The translations under genes were made by a program, and so were the position numbers. A stretch of 64,000 bases of DNA from Peptococcaceae bacterium BRH_c4a (GTDB lineage: Bacteria > Bacillota > Desulfotomaculia > Desulfotomaculales > Desulfocucumaceae): the NCBI GenBank assembly GCA_000961585.1, contig LADN01000068.1, forward strand, positions 34,296 to 98,295. Reading direction: 5' to 3'. The notes beneath the pieces are model-generated. The model was not told the DNA's origin. It saw only the letters and a list, made by a program, of their open reading frames with translations, and did no database searches. Of this stretch, positions 17,051-26,671 are shown piece by piece (positions within the stretch are counted from its first letter, which is position 1; every line of letters begins with the position of its first letter).

Positions 17051-18043
17051 CTACTGGGATTTACCCGGTCGGTCCGAACCCTGACCCACCGTAGAAATAC
17101 CATCCCTCATCTTTGTATCGGCCAGTATGTTCTGCATGTTATAGTAGTCCATTACCCCCAGCTTGCCCTGTCTAAGGGCATCGGACAGAGCTTTGGGCAC
17201 CTCGGCCTCGGATTCCACCACCTTGGCCCTCATTTCCACCACTGCAGCCTTCATCTCCTGCTCTCTGGCCACCGCCATGGCCCTTCTCTCCTCGGCCTTG
17301 GCCTGGGCAATGCGCTTGTCGGCCTCGGCCTGGTCGGTCTGAAGCTGCGCCCCTATATTCCTGCCCACGTCCACATCGGCTATATCTATTGAGAGTATCT
17401 CAAAGGCCGTCCCGGCATCAAGGCCTTTTCCCAACACGGTCTTGGATATGGAATCGGGGTTCTCCAGCACTTGCTTGTGGGAGTTCGAGCTTCCCACGGT
17501 AGTAACCACTCCTTCCCCGACCCTGGCCAGTATGGTTTCGGTGCCTGCGCCGCCCACCAGGCGGTCGATATTGGCCCTCACCGTCACCCTGGCCATCACC
17601 TTGACCTCGATGCCGTCCTTGGCCACGGCTGAGATCAAGGGAGTTTGTATAACCTTGGGGTTTACGCTCATCTGAACGGCCTCCAGCACATCCCTGCCGG
17701 CCAGGTCTATGGCCGCCGCCCTTTCAAAGGGAAGGGGTATGTTGGCCCTGGCTGCGGCCACCAGGGCATTCACCACCCGGTCCACATTGCCTCCCGCCAG
17801 GTAGTGGGCCTCCAACTGGTTCACGGTTATTTCCAGGCCGGCCTTGACCGCCTTGATCAGGGGGTTTACTATCTGGGCCGGCGGCACGCGCCTAAGCCTC
17901 ATGCCTATCAGTGTAATGATGCCTATGCGCACTCCGGCGGCCATGGCGGAAATCCACAGCCCCACCGGAATGAAGCTTAGAATTACGGAAAAACCGACCA
18001 GAATAAGCAAACCAAATATTAACGTTGACAGAAAAGTAGTCAC
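17051..18043 (-). CDS. floA: Flotillin-like protein FloA
   Basis: From the GTG at 18043 (GGAGGTG 10 bases upstream) the protein has 330 residues, matching the usual 330 or so of FloA/YqfA. An N-terminal hairpin of membrane segments is followed by an SPFH-like region ([25 protein letters not shown]) and a charged Ala/Glu-rich helical region ([20 protein letters not shown]). FloA organises functional membrane microdomains. It follows the NfeD-like gene, its usual partner. An upstream ATG at 18082 lacks a ribosome site. Confidence 0.92.
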   Translation of the reverse strand: MTTFLSTLIFGLLILVGFSVILSFIPVGLWISAMAAGVRIGIITLIGMRLRRVPPAQIVNPLIKAVKAGLEITVNQLEAHYLAGGNVDRVVNALVAAARANIPLPFERAAAIDLAGRDVLEAVQMSVNPKVIQTPLISAVAKDGIEVKVMARVTVRANIDRLVGGAGTETILARVGEGVVTTVGSSNSHKQVLENPDSISKTVLGKGLDAGTAFEILSIDIADVDVGRNIGAQLQTDQAEADKRIAQAKAEERRAMAVAREQEMKAAVVEMRAKVVESEAEVPKALSDALRQGKLGVMDYYNMQNILADTKMRDGISTVGQGSDRPGKSQ

Positions 18044-18126
18044 CTGTACAAAACACCTCCGAATTTTACTTTTATTTCCCATTACTATTTTAACCGGAAT
18101 GGCGACTTTTAGATAGTGAGTCTTTT

Positions 18127-18627
18127 TTAGAGTTTTGTAATGGCCCTGACCACAATCCTAACCCCCACCACCCTGGTAACCTCAATGGCGGTTCCTGCCG
18201 GTATGAATTCTCCCTCGGTGATTACATCGATCCTCTGCCCGAAAATATCCGCAACGCCGGAAGGCCTCAGGGTAGTCAGGGCAACACCGGTCTTACCGAT
18301 GTGCATTGACAGTTCAGACTGCGGGGCTACGTATCCCGCCTCGTTTTGCTGCTTGGTTCTCAGTGTCAGCCTCTGCCATATGTCCAGCCTTTTGAACAGC
18401 TTCAGCGCCAAAAATATAAATGCCACCGTGGCTGCCAGCGCCCACGCCAGCGCCATGGTGGCCTGGGTAAAGTCAACGGCCAGCAGCATTATCCCCCAGA
18501 CAAGGAATACTATCCCCGCTATTCCGGCAATCCCGAAACCGGGCAGGATAAAAATCTCCATAATCAGCGCAGCTATCCCCAGAAACAAAAGCAGCACAGA
18601 AGCCCAGACAAATAATTGGGGAGTCAT
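18127..18627 (-). CDS. NfeD-like membrane protein
   Basis: The start is set at ATG 18627, where AGGAGGT lies 6 bases upstream; a longer frame would begin inside a repeat array. The 166-residue protein has three or four membrane helices ([26 protein letters not shown] and following) and a C-terminal OB-fold ([25 protein letters not shown]...[18 protein letters not shown]), the NfeD domain layout. NfeD proteins pair with SPFH proteins, here floA immediately downstream, and probably stabilise them. Confidence 0.88.
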   Translation of the reverse strand: MTPQLFVWASVLLLFLGIAALIMEIFILPGFGIAGIAGIVFLVWGIMLLAVDFTQATMALAWALAATVAFIFLALKLFKRLDIWQRLTLRTKQQNEAGYVAPQSELSMHIGKTGVALTTLRPSGVADIFGQRIDVITEGEFIPAGTAIEVTRVVGVRIVVRAITKL

Positions 18628-18684
18628 TTCAATACCTCCTGTTTTCAGTATAGCTGACGGCTGATTGCTGACAGCTAGCTTAAA

Positions 18685-18712
18685 AATGCCCGGCGCTGTT
18701 ACGCCGGGCATT
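18685..18712 (-). terminator. Intrinsic terminator after rpsU
   Basis: An 11-bp perfect stem (arms 18685-18695 and 18702-18712, AATGCCCGGCG) with a 6-base loop is followed on the minus strand by TTTTTA. It ends or attenuates the run from hrcA to rpsU before nfeD. Confidence 0.85.
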
Positions 18713-18771
18713 CCCTTATTGTGCCAGATAACTGATTTTTGATCTTACCCTCACAGGGGACACCTCGGTCT

Positions 18772-18948
18772 TTAGTGAAACTTGCGCTTCCTGGCGGCTT
18801 CGGACTTCTTCTTCCGTCTTACACTTGGCTTTTCATAATGCTCGTGCTTTCTGGCCTCTGCCATTACACCCGCCTTTTGACAGGTGCGCTTGAAACGTCG
18901 GAGGGCGCTGTCCAGTGTCTCATTCTTACCGACACGTACTTCTGCCAT
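18772..18948 (-). CDS. rpsU: 30S ribosomal protein bS21
   Basis: A 58-residue very basic protein beginning [19 protein letters not shown], with the conserved [22 protein letters not shown] core and a Lys/Arg-rich tail. This is bS21, which sits near the anti-Shine-Dalgarno end of 16S rRNA. GGGAGGG lies upstream of the ATG. It lies between the HIT gene and nfeD, a familiar clostridial order downstream of the dnaK operon. Confidence 0.95.
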   Translation of the reverse strand: MAEVRVGKNETLDSALRRFKRTCQKAGVMAEARKHEHYEKPSVRRKKKSEAARKRKFH

Positions 18949-19057
18949 TCATTATCCCTCCCTCCGCCATACCGTAAACCTCTAACATCAATTAATACAC
19001 CCCGTTGCCAAATTGCAAACACCACTTCATTATACATCCACGGATAAATGTAGTCAA

Positions 19058-19399
19058 CTAGCCCGGAGGCCAATGCAGGGTACGTCCAGCCATCAAATGG
19101 TAGTGTATGTGGAAAACCAACTGGCCGGCATCCTGATTACAGTTGGAAACCAGGCGAAACCCCTTTTCCAGACCCATTTCACGGGCCACATGGGCCGCTG
19201 CCAGGTGCAGGTCCCCTAATGGTCCGGAATCCGCTTCCTCCAAGTCAAAAAGTGTAGGTATATGTTTCTTTGGGATAAGCAGGAGGTGGACGGGGGCTGA
19301 CGGCTTGATGTCTTTGAAAACAAGTACATTGTCATTTTCATACACGATTTCAGCCGGTATTTCTTTATTAACTATTTTGCAGAAGATACAGCCCTGCAA
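19058..19399 (-). CDS. HIT-family nucleotide-binding protein
   Basis: The start is the TTG at 19399 with GGAGGTG just upstream. The 113-residue protein begins LQGCIFCKIVNKEIPAEIVYEND and ends with the histidine triad HIHYHLMAGR. HIT hydrolases of this small type split nucleoside phosphoramidates or sulfates; the cellular role is unclear. It lies between mtaB and rpsU. Confidence 0.9.
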   Translation of the reverse strand: MQGCIFCKIVNKEIPAEIVYENDNVLVFKDIKPSAPVHLLLIPKKHIPTLFDLEEADSGPLGDLHLAAAHVAREMGLEKGFRLVSNCNQDAGQLVFHIHYHLMAGRTLHWPPG

Positions 19400-19477
19400 G
19401 TTAACACCTCCCCCCGGAGAAGTATACATACTGCCTTTTGGATAATTTATTCAACAAAGGCACCTTCAAATCCTTCA

Positions 19478-20842
19478 TTATTTTAAATTAATCTGACCTT
19501 CTAATATATCACCGTGAAGGATTTCGGCCCTCACCGGAATAAATCTTCCCCTCATGGCCTCATTTCCAGTAAAGACCACCCGGAGATAATTGGCGGTATG
19601 GCCCTGCATCATGAGGGGCATACCCTCAGCATCCCCCTCCACCAAAACCTCAACATCCCTCCCCAGATAGCGGGAAGCAAACCGGCCGGCCATTTCTTTT
19701 CCCAGTGCAATCAATTTTTTGCTGCGGTCCTCCTTCACTCCGGGAAACACCTGTCCTGGAAAATCCGCCGCCGGTGTTCCCTTTCTGGGTGAGTATTTAA
19801 AGATATGCAGACCGGAGAATTTCAGTTCCTCGATAAAACTATATGTATTCAGGAAACTTTCATCATCTTCTCCCGGAAAGCCTGCAATTACATCAGTGGT
19901 AACCGAAACATCGGCAATCCTGTCCCTGATGCAGCCCACCAGATCCCTGAAATGGCCGGTGCTGTAGCTCCTCCTCATGGCGGCCAGTATTTTATCGTCA
20001 CCGCTCTGCAGGGGTATATGCAAGTGCGGGCAGAAGGGGGGACCCAGTGCCACCAGGGAAATCAGCTCCTCTGTAACGTCCATGGGCTCCACCGAACTAA
20101 GCCTGATTCTGGCCAGTCCCTTTATTCCGGCCATCCGCCTCATCAGTCCTGCCAGATTTATCCCAACCGATTTATCCTTCCCGTAAGCTCCGGTATGTAT
20201 GCCGGTCAGCACAATCTCCCTGTAGCCTGCACTCACCATGCTGGAAGCCTCTTCCAGCACCTTTTCCGGATCCCGGCTTCTTAAGGGTCCCCGGGCATAA
20301 GGCACTATGCAGTAAGAACAAAAATTATCGCAGCCCTCCTGTATTTTCAGGAATGCTCTGACCCTGTCGGTGGAGGCTACAGCGGGAAGTTCCTCAAACT
20401 CCTTCATCCCGGACCGTTCCAGTACGGCGTTAAGTTTCTGGCCTTTTCTCAGTCCTTCCACCCTGTCCACTATTCCCGACTTGTCGGTCGTTCCCACCAC
20501 CATGTCCACACCGGGAATCTCCAGCACCTCCCCGGGTGAAACCTGGGAATAGCAGCCGGCCACCACCACCAGGCCCCCGGGGTTGGTATTCACCGCCCTC
20601 CGTATCAACTGCCTGGATTTGCGGTCTCCCATGTGGGTAACGGTACAGGTATTGATTACATAAACATCGGCCCTGTCTTTAAAGTCCACCACCCGGTAGC
20701 CCCTGGCCCTGAATATCTCTGCTATGGACGACGACTCATACTGGTTCACCTTACACCCCAGAGTGGTTATAGCCACAGTCTTTCCACCGTCGGGCGGCCA
20801 GCATTCAAGAACGTATCCGGTTGTCCGGGATTTTTTATCCAT
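19478..20842 (-). CDS. mtaB: tRNA (N6-L-threonylcarbamoyladenosine(37)-C2)-methylthiotransferase MtaB
   Basis: A 454-residue radical-SAM enzyme that adds a methylthio group to t6A37 of tRNA. The N-terminal UPF0004 domain (VAITTLGCKVNQYESSSIAE, with further cysteines in INTCTV and VAGCYSQ) binds the auxiliary cluster. The radical-SAM motif is CDNFCSYCIVPYARGP. A TRAM domain ends the protein. The start at 20842 has GGAGGGTG 6 bases upstream. It follows rsmE by about 50 bases in the same run. Confidence 0.93.
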   Translation of the reverse strand: MDKKSRTTGYVLECWPPDGGKTVAITTLGCKVNQYESSSIAEIFRARGYRVVDFKDRADVYVINTCTVTHMGDRKSRQLIRRAVNTNPGGLVVVAGCYSQVSPGEVLEIPGVDMVVGTTDKSGIVDRVEGLRKGQKLNAVLERSGMKEFEELPAVASTDRVRAFLKIQEGCDNFCSYCIVPYARGPLRSRDPEKVLEEASSMVSAGYREIVLTGIHTGAYGKDKSVGINLAGLMRRMAGIKGLARIRLSSVEPMDVTEELISLVALGPPFCPHLHIPLQSGDDKILAAMRRSYSTGHFRDLVGCIRDRIADVSVTTDVIAGFPGEDDESFLNTYSFIEELKFSGLHIFKYSPRKGTPAADFPGQVFPGVKEDRSKKLIALGKEMAGRFASRYLGRDVEVLVEGDAEGMPLMMQGHTANYLRVVFTGNEAMRGRFIPVRAEILHGDILEGQINLK

Positions 20843-20890
20843 CCGGGGCACCCTCCTATAATAGAACTCAGAACTCAGAATAATTACAGT

Positions 20891-21628
20891 CTATCCTAAG
20901 TCTCCCCATTTGTGCATTACCAACGCCACACAAACCGGCCCGGCAGTCTCGGTCCTTAATATCCTGGGCCCCAGAGAAACGGTAATAACTCCCCTCTGAC
21001 GGGCTTCCTCCACCTCATGTGATTCGAAACCACCCTCGGGGCCTATAAATATGTAGACCGTGCCCGGGCTATCCGGCGGCAGCGCTTCTCTCAGGGAGCG
21101 GTTTTTTTCGTCCTCCCAGGGCATATAGGCTGCAGCACCTTCCGGTATTGAAGCCAGCACCTGGCCCAATTTCTGGGGGGCGGATACCCCGGGAACGGCT
21201 GGACGGCGGCACTGCTTGGCTGCTTCCATGGCCACCCTCTGCCAGCGTACCTGCTTTTCGGAGGATTTTCCGCCTTCCAGGCGAACCACCGACCTGTGGC
21301 ATATGGTGGGGATTATCCCGGACACCCCCAGCTCGGTACACTTTTGAATGGTCAAATCCATTTTTTCGCCCTTTGCCAATCCCTGAACCAGTATAACTTT
21401 AAGGGGAGGTTCACCACCGGGATTAAATTCCTCAATCTTACGGCAGGTCACCTCATCCTTGCCCAGGCTGTGAATAACGGCCCTGGCCGCCCTGCCGGCT
21501 CCGTCCAGTATTTCCACCGGATCGCCGGGCTTAAGGCGTAAAACCTTGACCATGTGTTGCACATCCGGGCCCCTTACCACAGGGTTGTCCTGATTAAACT
21601 GATCCGGGGATATAAAGAAACGATGCAT
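20891..21628 (-). CDS. rsmE: 16S rRNA (uracil(1498)-N3)-methyltransferase
   Basis: A 245-residue SPOUT methyltransferase starting MHRFFISPDQF. The family signatures are QHMVKVLRLKPGD near the N-terminus and the knotted SAM-binding end YIFIGPEGGFESHEVE...LGPRILRTETA. The ATG at 21628 was chosen because AAGGTGG lies 8-12 bases upstream; the GTG at 21640 overlaps that ribosome site. It sits between prmA and mtaB. Confidence 0.93.
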   Translation of the reverse strand: MHRFFISPDQFNQDNPVVRGPDVQHMVKVLRLKPGDPVEILDGAGRAARAVIHSLGKDEVTCRKIEEFNPGGEPPLKVILVQGLAKGEKMDLTIQKCTELGVSGIIPTICHRSVVRLEGGKSSEKQVRWQRVAMEAAKQCRRPAVPGVSAPQKLGQVLASIPEGAAAYMPWEDEKNRSLREALPPDSPGTVYIFIGPEGGFESHEVEEARQRGVITVSLGPRILRTETAGPVCVALVMHKWGDLG

Positions 21629-21641
21629 GATACACGCCACC

Positions 21642-21780
21642 TTGGTAGTTGGTAATTGGTAATTGGTATTTTGGTAATAGGTATTTGGTATTTGGTATTT
21701 GGTATTTGGTCGTTGGTCGTTGGTCGTTGGTCGTTGGTAAAAGCTTACAGCACATAACCTATAACCTACAACCTATAAAC
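21642..21780. repeat. Heptanucleotide repeat tract between prmA and rsmE
   Basis: Runs of 7-bp units change sequence along the tract: TTGGTAT-type units at 21665-21708, then four TTGGTCG units to about 21738, then AACCTAT/AACCTAC units at about 21757-21778. The two ends are roughly complementary in style (TTGGT against AACCT). No gene fits the tract. Confidence 0.8.
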
Positions 21781-22703
21781 TACGGCTTTCTCGCCAGAAA
21801 AGCGGTCCATTCCCCTTCATTGAGAGTTTTAATGATGGTGAGTCCTGATCCCGTCAGAGCCCGGTCCATTTCCTCCCGTCTGTGGGATATTATGCCCGAG
21901 GTTATAAATCTCCCGCCCGGCTTTAACAGAGTACAGGCCCGGGGTAAGAGCGTCAGTATTATATCGGCCACAATATTGGCCACAACTATATCCGCCGGCA
22001 TGTCAACACCATCCAGGAGGTTGCCTTCCCAGACTTCAATCCGGTCCTGCAGGCCGTTTTGTTTTACATTCTCCCTGGCCGTCCTAACGGCCACGCCGTC
22101 GAAGTCCATGGCCAGCACCCGGGCTGCCCCCAGTCTGGCCGCAGCTATGGCCAGTATTCCCGACCCGGTGCCCACGTCCAGCACGGCTTCACCGCCCCTG
22201 ACCGCATCTTCCAGCAGGGTCATGCACATGGTGGTGGTGGGGTGTGTTCCGCAGCCAAAGGCCATTCCAGGGTCCATTTCGATCACTAAAAGTCCCTTAT
22301 CCTCCCCGGCGGCCTCCCAGGTAGGCCTGACCAGGAAGCTTTTACCTACTCTCACAGGATGATAAAAATCCCTCCACCGTTCCAGCCAGTTGCTGTCCTC
22401 CATTTCAACGATGCAAAGGCCCGACGGGTAGGAAGAGTTGATACTGCCCAGGGCCTCCCGCAATTCCTCCAGCCTTTCCCGGATCTTCCCGTCATCCGGG
22501 AGATACCCTTTAATAAGAGGAGGATCCTCTGGATTTACAGTCACATCCATGGCTATCGTTTCACTGTTCCCCTGACTCAGCAGATCATAAATTAGGGCGG
22601 GGTCCTCTATCACAACCCCGCCTGTTCCAATAAAATCAAATATGCAACTAACTGCGTCCATATCATCACGATTGACGCATACCGTTATTTCCATCCATTT
22701 CAA
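21780..22703 (-). CDS. prmA: Ribosomal protein L11 methyltransferase
   Basis: A 307-residue enzyme that trimethylates ribosomal protein uL11. The N-terminal substrate-recognition domain (MKWMEITVCVNRDDMDAV) is followed by a class I SAM domain with MDPGMAFGCGTHPTTTMCM and VLDVGTGSGILAIAAARLGA. The start is a TTG with GGTGGG 9 bases upstream. It is the usual neighbour of dnaJ and rsmE in this operon type. The last codons run up to the repeat tract. Confidence 0.95.
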   Translation of the reverse strand: MKWMEITVCVNRDDMDAVSCIFDFIGTGGVVIEDPALIYDLLSQGNSETIAMDVTVNPEDPPLIKGYLPDDGKIRERLEELREALGSINSSYPSGLCIVEMEDSNWLERWRDFYHPVRVGKSFLVRPTWEAAGEDKGLLVIEMDPGMAFGCGTHPTTTMCMTLLEDAVRGGEAVLDVGTGSGILAIAAARLGAARVLAMDFDGVAVRTARENVKQNGLQDRIEVWEGNLLDGVDMPADIVVANIVADIILTLLPRACTLLKPGGRFITSGIISHRREEMDRALTGSGLTIIKTLNEGEWTAFLARKP

Positions 22704-22735
22704 GGCATTTTACCCACCTATAATAGTAGTAAGTC

Positions 22736-22819
22736 ATCGGTCGTCAGACGTCAGACTTGTAGACATTTGACTTTTATCAAACGTTTTTTATAACTGACGT
22801 CCGACGTCTGACGACCGAT
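22736..22819. repeat. Long inverted repeat made of heptamer units between dnaJ and prmA
   Basis: Arms 22736-22752 and 22803-22819 are exact 17-bp complements (ATCGGTCGTCAGACGTC). Each arm is itself built of 7-bp GTCGTCA/GACGTCA-like units. The middle, 22753-22802, is AT-rich. It would form a cruciform or an RNA hairpin inside the operon; there is no T-run directly after it, so it is not a classic terminator. Confidence 0.8.
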
Positions 22820-22827
22820 ATCCTGTA

Positions 22828-23949
22828 TTACCCCATGAAGGCGCCCTTGACCTTCTCAAAGAAGCCCTTTTCGCCGGGAGCTGGGTTCTCATTGCCCAGT
22901 TTGGCGAATTCCTGCAAAAGCTCTTTTTGCTTTTCGGTAAGCCTTGTGGGTGTTACCACCTTTACCCGCACATGCTGGTCACCCCGGCCGTGGCCGTGCA
23001 GATCGAGTATTCCCCTTCCTCTCAGCCTGAACACCGACCCGCTCTGGGTTCCCTCGGGAACCTTGACCCGGGCCTTGCCGTCCAGGGTATCCACCTCTAT
23101 TTCATCCCCCAGGGCCGCCTGGGAAAAACTCACGGAAATCTCTACTATAACATTGTTGCCTTCCCTACGGAAAAATTTGTGGGCCTTTACATATATATAA
23201 ACATAAAGATCCCCCCTGGGCCCGCCCCTCAATCCGGACTCGCCCTCTCCGGAAACCCTCAGCCTGGTGCCGCTGTCAACCCCGGCAGGTATCTTTACGT
23301 GTATACTTCTGGTCTTCCTGACCTGACCGGCCCCGTGGCAGGTGGGGCATGGCTTCTCAATTATCTTTCCGGCCCCCCGGCAGCGGTCACAGGTCCTTGA
23401 TTGCACCACACGGCCAAAGGGAGTGTTCTGGGCGTACTGTATCTGCCCTGACCCGTTGCAGGCCGGGCAAGCCTGGGCCTTTGTCCCGGGGGCGGCCCCG
23501 GCGCCGCCGCAGGTACCGCACTCTTCGTTCCGGGGTACTTTTATGTCCTTTTCCAATCCGAAGGCTGCCTCTTCAAAACTGATTTCCATGTCCAGCCTCA
23601 GATCTGAGCCCTTTTCCGGACCTCTCCTGCCCCTGCCCCCGCCTCCGAAAAACATGTCGAATATATCACCTAAACCATCGCCAAATCCTCCAAAGCCCCC
23701 CTCAAACCCACCGAACCCCTGTCCGTTATTGGCCGCATGACCGAATCGGTCGTAATTTGCCCGCTTCTCAGGGTCGTTCAGTACTTCATAGGCCTCGGCA
23801 ATCTCTTTGAATTTCTCTTCGGCATCCTTCTTGTCCGGGTTGGCATCGGGGTGGTACTGGCGGGCCATCTTCCTGAATGCTTTTTTAAGTTCGTCGGCGG
23901 AAGCCTGCTTGGAAACCCCCAGCACTTCGTAATAGTCACGTTTGGCCAT
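22828..23949 (-). CDS. dnaJ: Chaperone protein DnaJ
   Basis: A 373-residue type I J-protein. The J domain holds HPD in [12 protein letters not shown], a Gly/Phe-rich stretch lies at about 75-115, and the zinc domain has four CxxCxGxG-type repeats ([32 protein letters not shown]). C-terminal substrate domains end the protein. It stimulates DnaK ATPase. It lies downstream of dnaK, separated by a heptamer repeat tract, and is part of the CIRCE-controlled operon. Confidence 0.97.
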   Translation of the reverse strand: MAKRDYYEVLGVSKQASADELKKAFRKMARQYHPDANPDKKDAEEKFKEIAEAYEVLNDPEKRANYDRFGHAANNGQGFGGFEGGFGGFGDGLGDIFDMFFGGGGRGRRGPEKGSDLRLDMEISFEEAAFGLEKDIKVPRNEECGTCGGAGAAPGTKAQACPACNGSGQIQYAQNTPFGRVVQSRTCDRCRGAGKIIEKPCPTCHGAGQVRKTRSIHVKIPAGVDSGTRLRVSGEGESGLRGGPRGDLYVYIYVKAHKFFRREGNNVIVEISVSFSQAALGDEIEVDTLDGKARVKVPEGTQSGSVFRLRGRGILDLHGHGRGDQHVRVKVVTPTRLTEKQKELLQEFAKLGNENPAPGEKGFFEKVKGAFMG

Positions 23950-24007
23950 AAAAACACCACCCCCTGGTCAAAACATTTCACCTAACAGAATAACACAGTA
24001 TCTGGAC

Positions 24008-24081
24008 AGAATCCAGAATTCAGAATCCAGAATTTAAACCCCTATCGCCAATAATATTCTGTCTCCTATCTCCTGTCTCCT
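24008..24081. repeat. Two adjacent heptamer arrays between dnaK and dnaJ
   Basis: 24008-24035 is four 7-bp units (AGAATCC, AGAATTC, AGAATCC, AGAATTT). 24061-24081 is three units (GTCTCCT, ATCTCCT, GTCTCCT). They lie within the 134-base dnaK-dnaJ spacer, without any coding role. Confidence 0.8.
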
Positions 24082-24083
24082 GG

Positions 24084-25922
24084 CTATTTTTCCTCTTTAA
24101 CCTCATAATCAGCGTCTACAACATTTTCGTCCTTCTTTCCATCCTTGGCCGCATCACCGGCCGGATTTGCGCCGGGCTGCTGCTGTTCCACCTTTTGCTG
24201 GTACAAAAGGGTGGTCAATTCGTACAGGGGCTGGGTCACCGCTTCCAACTTCTGCTTGATTAACTCCATGCCGCCGTCCTTAACGGCCTCTTTCAGTTCT
24301 TCAACGGCCTTATTTACAACATCAACTTTTTCCTTGTCGGCCTTGTCACCAAGCTCCTTGACGGTTTTTTCCGCCTGGTATATTACGCTGTCGGCCTGGT
24401 TGCGCAGCTCCACTTCCTCTTTGCGCTTGAGGTCGGCCTCGGCAAAGGACTCAGCCTCCCTGACCATCTTATCGATTTCCTGATCAGAAATCCCGCCCCC
24501 ACCGCTTATGGTTATGCTCTGGGCCGTTCCGACGGCCATATCCTTGGCCGAGACATTTACAATTCCGTTAACGTCTATATCGAACTTGACCTCTATCTGG
24601 GGAATGCCCCTGGGCGCCGGGGGTATTCCGGCAAGGGTGAACCTCCCCAGTGATCTGTTGTCCGCAGCCATTGCCCTCTCACCCTGCAGCACGTTAATCT
24701 CAACTGTGGTCTGCCCGTCTGCGGCGGTGGAGAATATCTGGCTCTTGGAGCTGGGAATGGTGGTATTCCTTTCAATGAGCTTGGTGAACACCCCGCCCAG
24801 TGTTTCAATTCCCAGGGAAAGGGGAGTCACGTCCAGCAAGAGAACGTCCTTCACCTCTCCGGACAGCACCCCGGCCTGGATGGCGGCGCCAACGGCCACG
24901 CACTCATCGGGGTTGATACCCTTGTGGGGCTCTTTGCCCAGGAACTTACGGATTGCATCCTGCACGGCCGGAATCCTGGTGGAGCCTCCCACCATCAGCA
25001 CCTTGTGAATGTCCTTGGGGTCAAGCCCCGAATCTGACAGCGCCTGCCTGGTGGGGCCCATGGTTTTTTCCACCAAATCGGCTGTCAGCTCGTCAAATTT
25101 AGCCCTGGTGAGACTGATGTCCAGGTGTTTGGGGCCGTTGGCGTCTGCTGTTATAAAAGGCAGGTTTACATTGGTGCTGGCCACGCCGCTCAGCTCGATC
25201 TTGGCTTTTTCAGCCGCCTCCTTAAGCCTCTGCATAGCCATGCGGTCATTTCGCAGGTCAATACCGGAATCCTTTTTAAATTCAGTTACCAGCCATTCCA
25301 TCACCCGCTGATCGAAGTCGTCCCCGCCCAGGCGGTTGTTGCCGCTGGTGGCCTTGACCTCGAATACGCCCTCTCCCAACTCCAGTATGGAAACGTCAAA
25401 GGTTCCCCCGCCCAGGTCAAAAACCAGTACCGTCTGATCCTCTTCCTTGTCCAGCCCGTATGCCAGGGCAGCGGCGGTAGGTTCGTTGATTATCCGCAGC
25501 ACTTCCAGCCCGGCAATTTTCCCCGCATCCTTGGTAGCCTGGCGCTGTGAGTCGGTAAAATAGGCAGGTACTGTGATTACCGCCTGTTCGATCTTCTGAC
25601 CGAGATATGCCTCGGCGTCCGCCCTCATCTTTTGCAGCACCATGGCTGATATTTCCTGGGGAGAGTAATTCTTTCCGTCTATATCCACCTTGTAATTGGT
25701 GCCCATATGGCGTTTAATGGAACTTATAGTGCGGTCGGGGTTGCTCACGGCCTGCCTTTTGGCCACCTGACCCACCAACCGTTCTCCTGTTTTTGAAAAC
25801 CCCACCACCGAAGGGGTTGTGCGGCCTCCTTCAGCATTGGTTATAACCACAGCCTCCCCGCCTTCCATTACGGCCACGCAGGAATTGGTGGTGCCCAAAT
25901 CAATACCTATTACCTTACCCAT
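24084..25922 (-). CDS. dnaK: Chaperone protein DnaK (Hsp70)
   Basis: A 612-residue Hsp70. The ATPase domain has [33 protein letters not shown] and the [13 protein letters not shown] signatures. The interdomain linker [13 protein letters not shown] leads to the peptide-binding domain and lid. The acidic C-terminus [14 protein letters not shown] is typical. The start ATG has GGAGG upstream. It works with DnaJ and GrpE, all encoded in this operon. Confidence 0.98.
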   Translation of the reverse strand: MGKVIGIDLGTTNSCVAVMEGGEAVVITNAEGGRTTPSVVGFSKTGERLVGQVAKRQAVSNPDRTISSIKRHMGTNYKVDIDGKNYSPQEISAMVLQKMRADAEAYLGQKIEQAVITVPAYFTDSQRQATKDAGKIAGLEVLRIINEPTAAALAYGLDKEEDQTVLVFDLGGGTFDVSILELGEGVFEVKATSGNNRLGGDDFDQRVMEWLVTEFKKDSGIDLRNDRMAMQRLKEAAEKAKIELSGVASTNVNLPFITADANGPKHLDISLTRAKFDELTADLVEKTMGPTRQALSDSGLDPKDIHKVLMVGGSTRIPAVQDAIRKFLGKEPHKGINPDECVAVGAAIQAGVLSGEVKDVLLLDVTPLSLGIETLGGVFTKLIERNTTIPSSKSQIFSTAADGQTTVEINVLQGERAMAADNRSLGRFTLAGIPPAPRGIPQIEVKFDIDVNGIVNVSAKDMAVGTAQSITISGGGGISDQEIDKMVREAESFAEADLKRKEEVELRNQADSVIYQAEKTVKELGDKADKEKVDVVNKAVEELKEAVKDGGMELIKQKLEAVTQPLYELTTLLYQQKVEQQQPGANPAGDAAKDGKKDENVVDADYEVKEEK

Positions 25923-26017
25923 TGGAACCTCCCTTTCACGACTAGAATTTATATTTAAGATTGTTTTATTCTACGCTTATTCTGAACAGTAAAGGTCTTT
26001 TGACGCCTGAAGCCGGT

Positions 26018-26617
26018 TCAGACGGCCACCTTGACCATGGCCGGCCTGATAACTTTCCCCTTCAGGGTATAGCCCTTCCTGAATTCCTCAATAACTGTGT
26101 TTTCAGGCTGATCGCTGTTTTCTTCTCTCATTACCGCCTCATGCACCTCGGGGTTAAACTGCTCACCCACGGACGGGATTGGCTCCAGCCCTTCCCTTGT
26201 TAAAATATCCTGTATCTGCCGGCTGATCATTTCCACTCCTTCGGCCAGCTTTCCGAGGTCATTGTTTTTGGCCCCCAGCGCCCTTTCAAAATTATCCATT
26301 ATGGGTAACAGTGAGGCAATAACCTGCTCACCTGCATATTTTAGGAGATCTTCCCTCTCCCTGGCCACCCGCTTCCTGAAGTTGTCAAAATCCGCCTGCA
26401 GCCTTGCCAGTCGGTTAAAATAATCTTCTGACCGTGCTTTTTCCCGGGTCAGCAGCTCCATCAAATTTTCCTGATCCTGACTCTCCTCCGGCCCTTCTCC
26501 TCCACCGGAATCCCAGGCTTCTCCGGAATCCTCCGGCGGATCATTTACATACTGCTCCTCTTCATGAAGGCTGTTTTCTTTTCCGGCCCCCACTGCATCA
26601 ATCTCCCTTTCCTGCAT
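26018..26617 (-). CDS. grpE: Nucleotide exchange factor GrpE
   Basis: A 199-residue protein: an acidic disordered N-terminus (about 1-50), a long coiled-coil (KARSEDYFNRLARLQADFDNFRKRVAREREDL) and the C-terminal beta domain with the GVEMISRQ...EGLEPIPSVGEQFNPEVHEA signature. It releases ADP from DnaK. It lies between the group III chaperonin and dnaK. Confidence 0.96.
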   Translation of the reverse strand: MQEREIDAVGAGKENSLHEEEQYVNDPPEDSGEAWDSGGGEGPEESQDQENLMELLTREKARSEDYFNRLARLQADFDNFRKRVAREREDLLKYAGEQVIASLLPIMDNFERALGAKNNDLGKLAEGVEMISRQIQDILTREGLEPIPSVGEQFNPEVHEAVMREENSDQPENTVIEEFRKGYTLKGKVIRPAMVKVAV

Positions 26618-26671
26618 ATAATTCCCACCTCGCTGTTTGGCTTCAATTTACAACTGTACCGGGGCTAACTG

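Noticed and set aside
16562..17392. Long plus-strand frame opposite the disordered protein and floA
   Set aside because: It is antisense to two better-supported genes; its His/Pro/Gly-rich composition is what a high-GC reverse strand gives.
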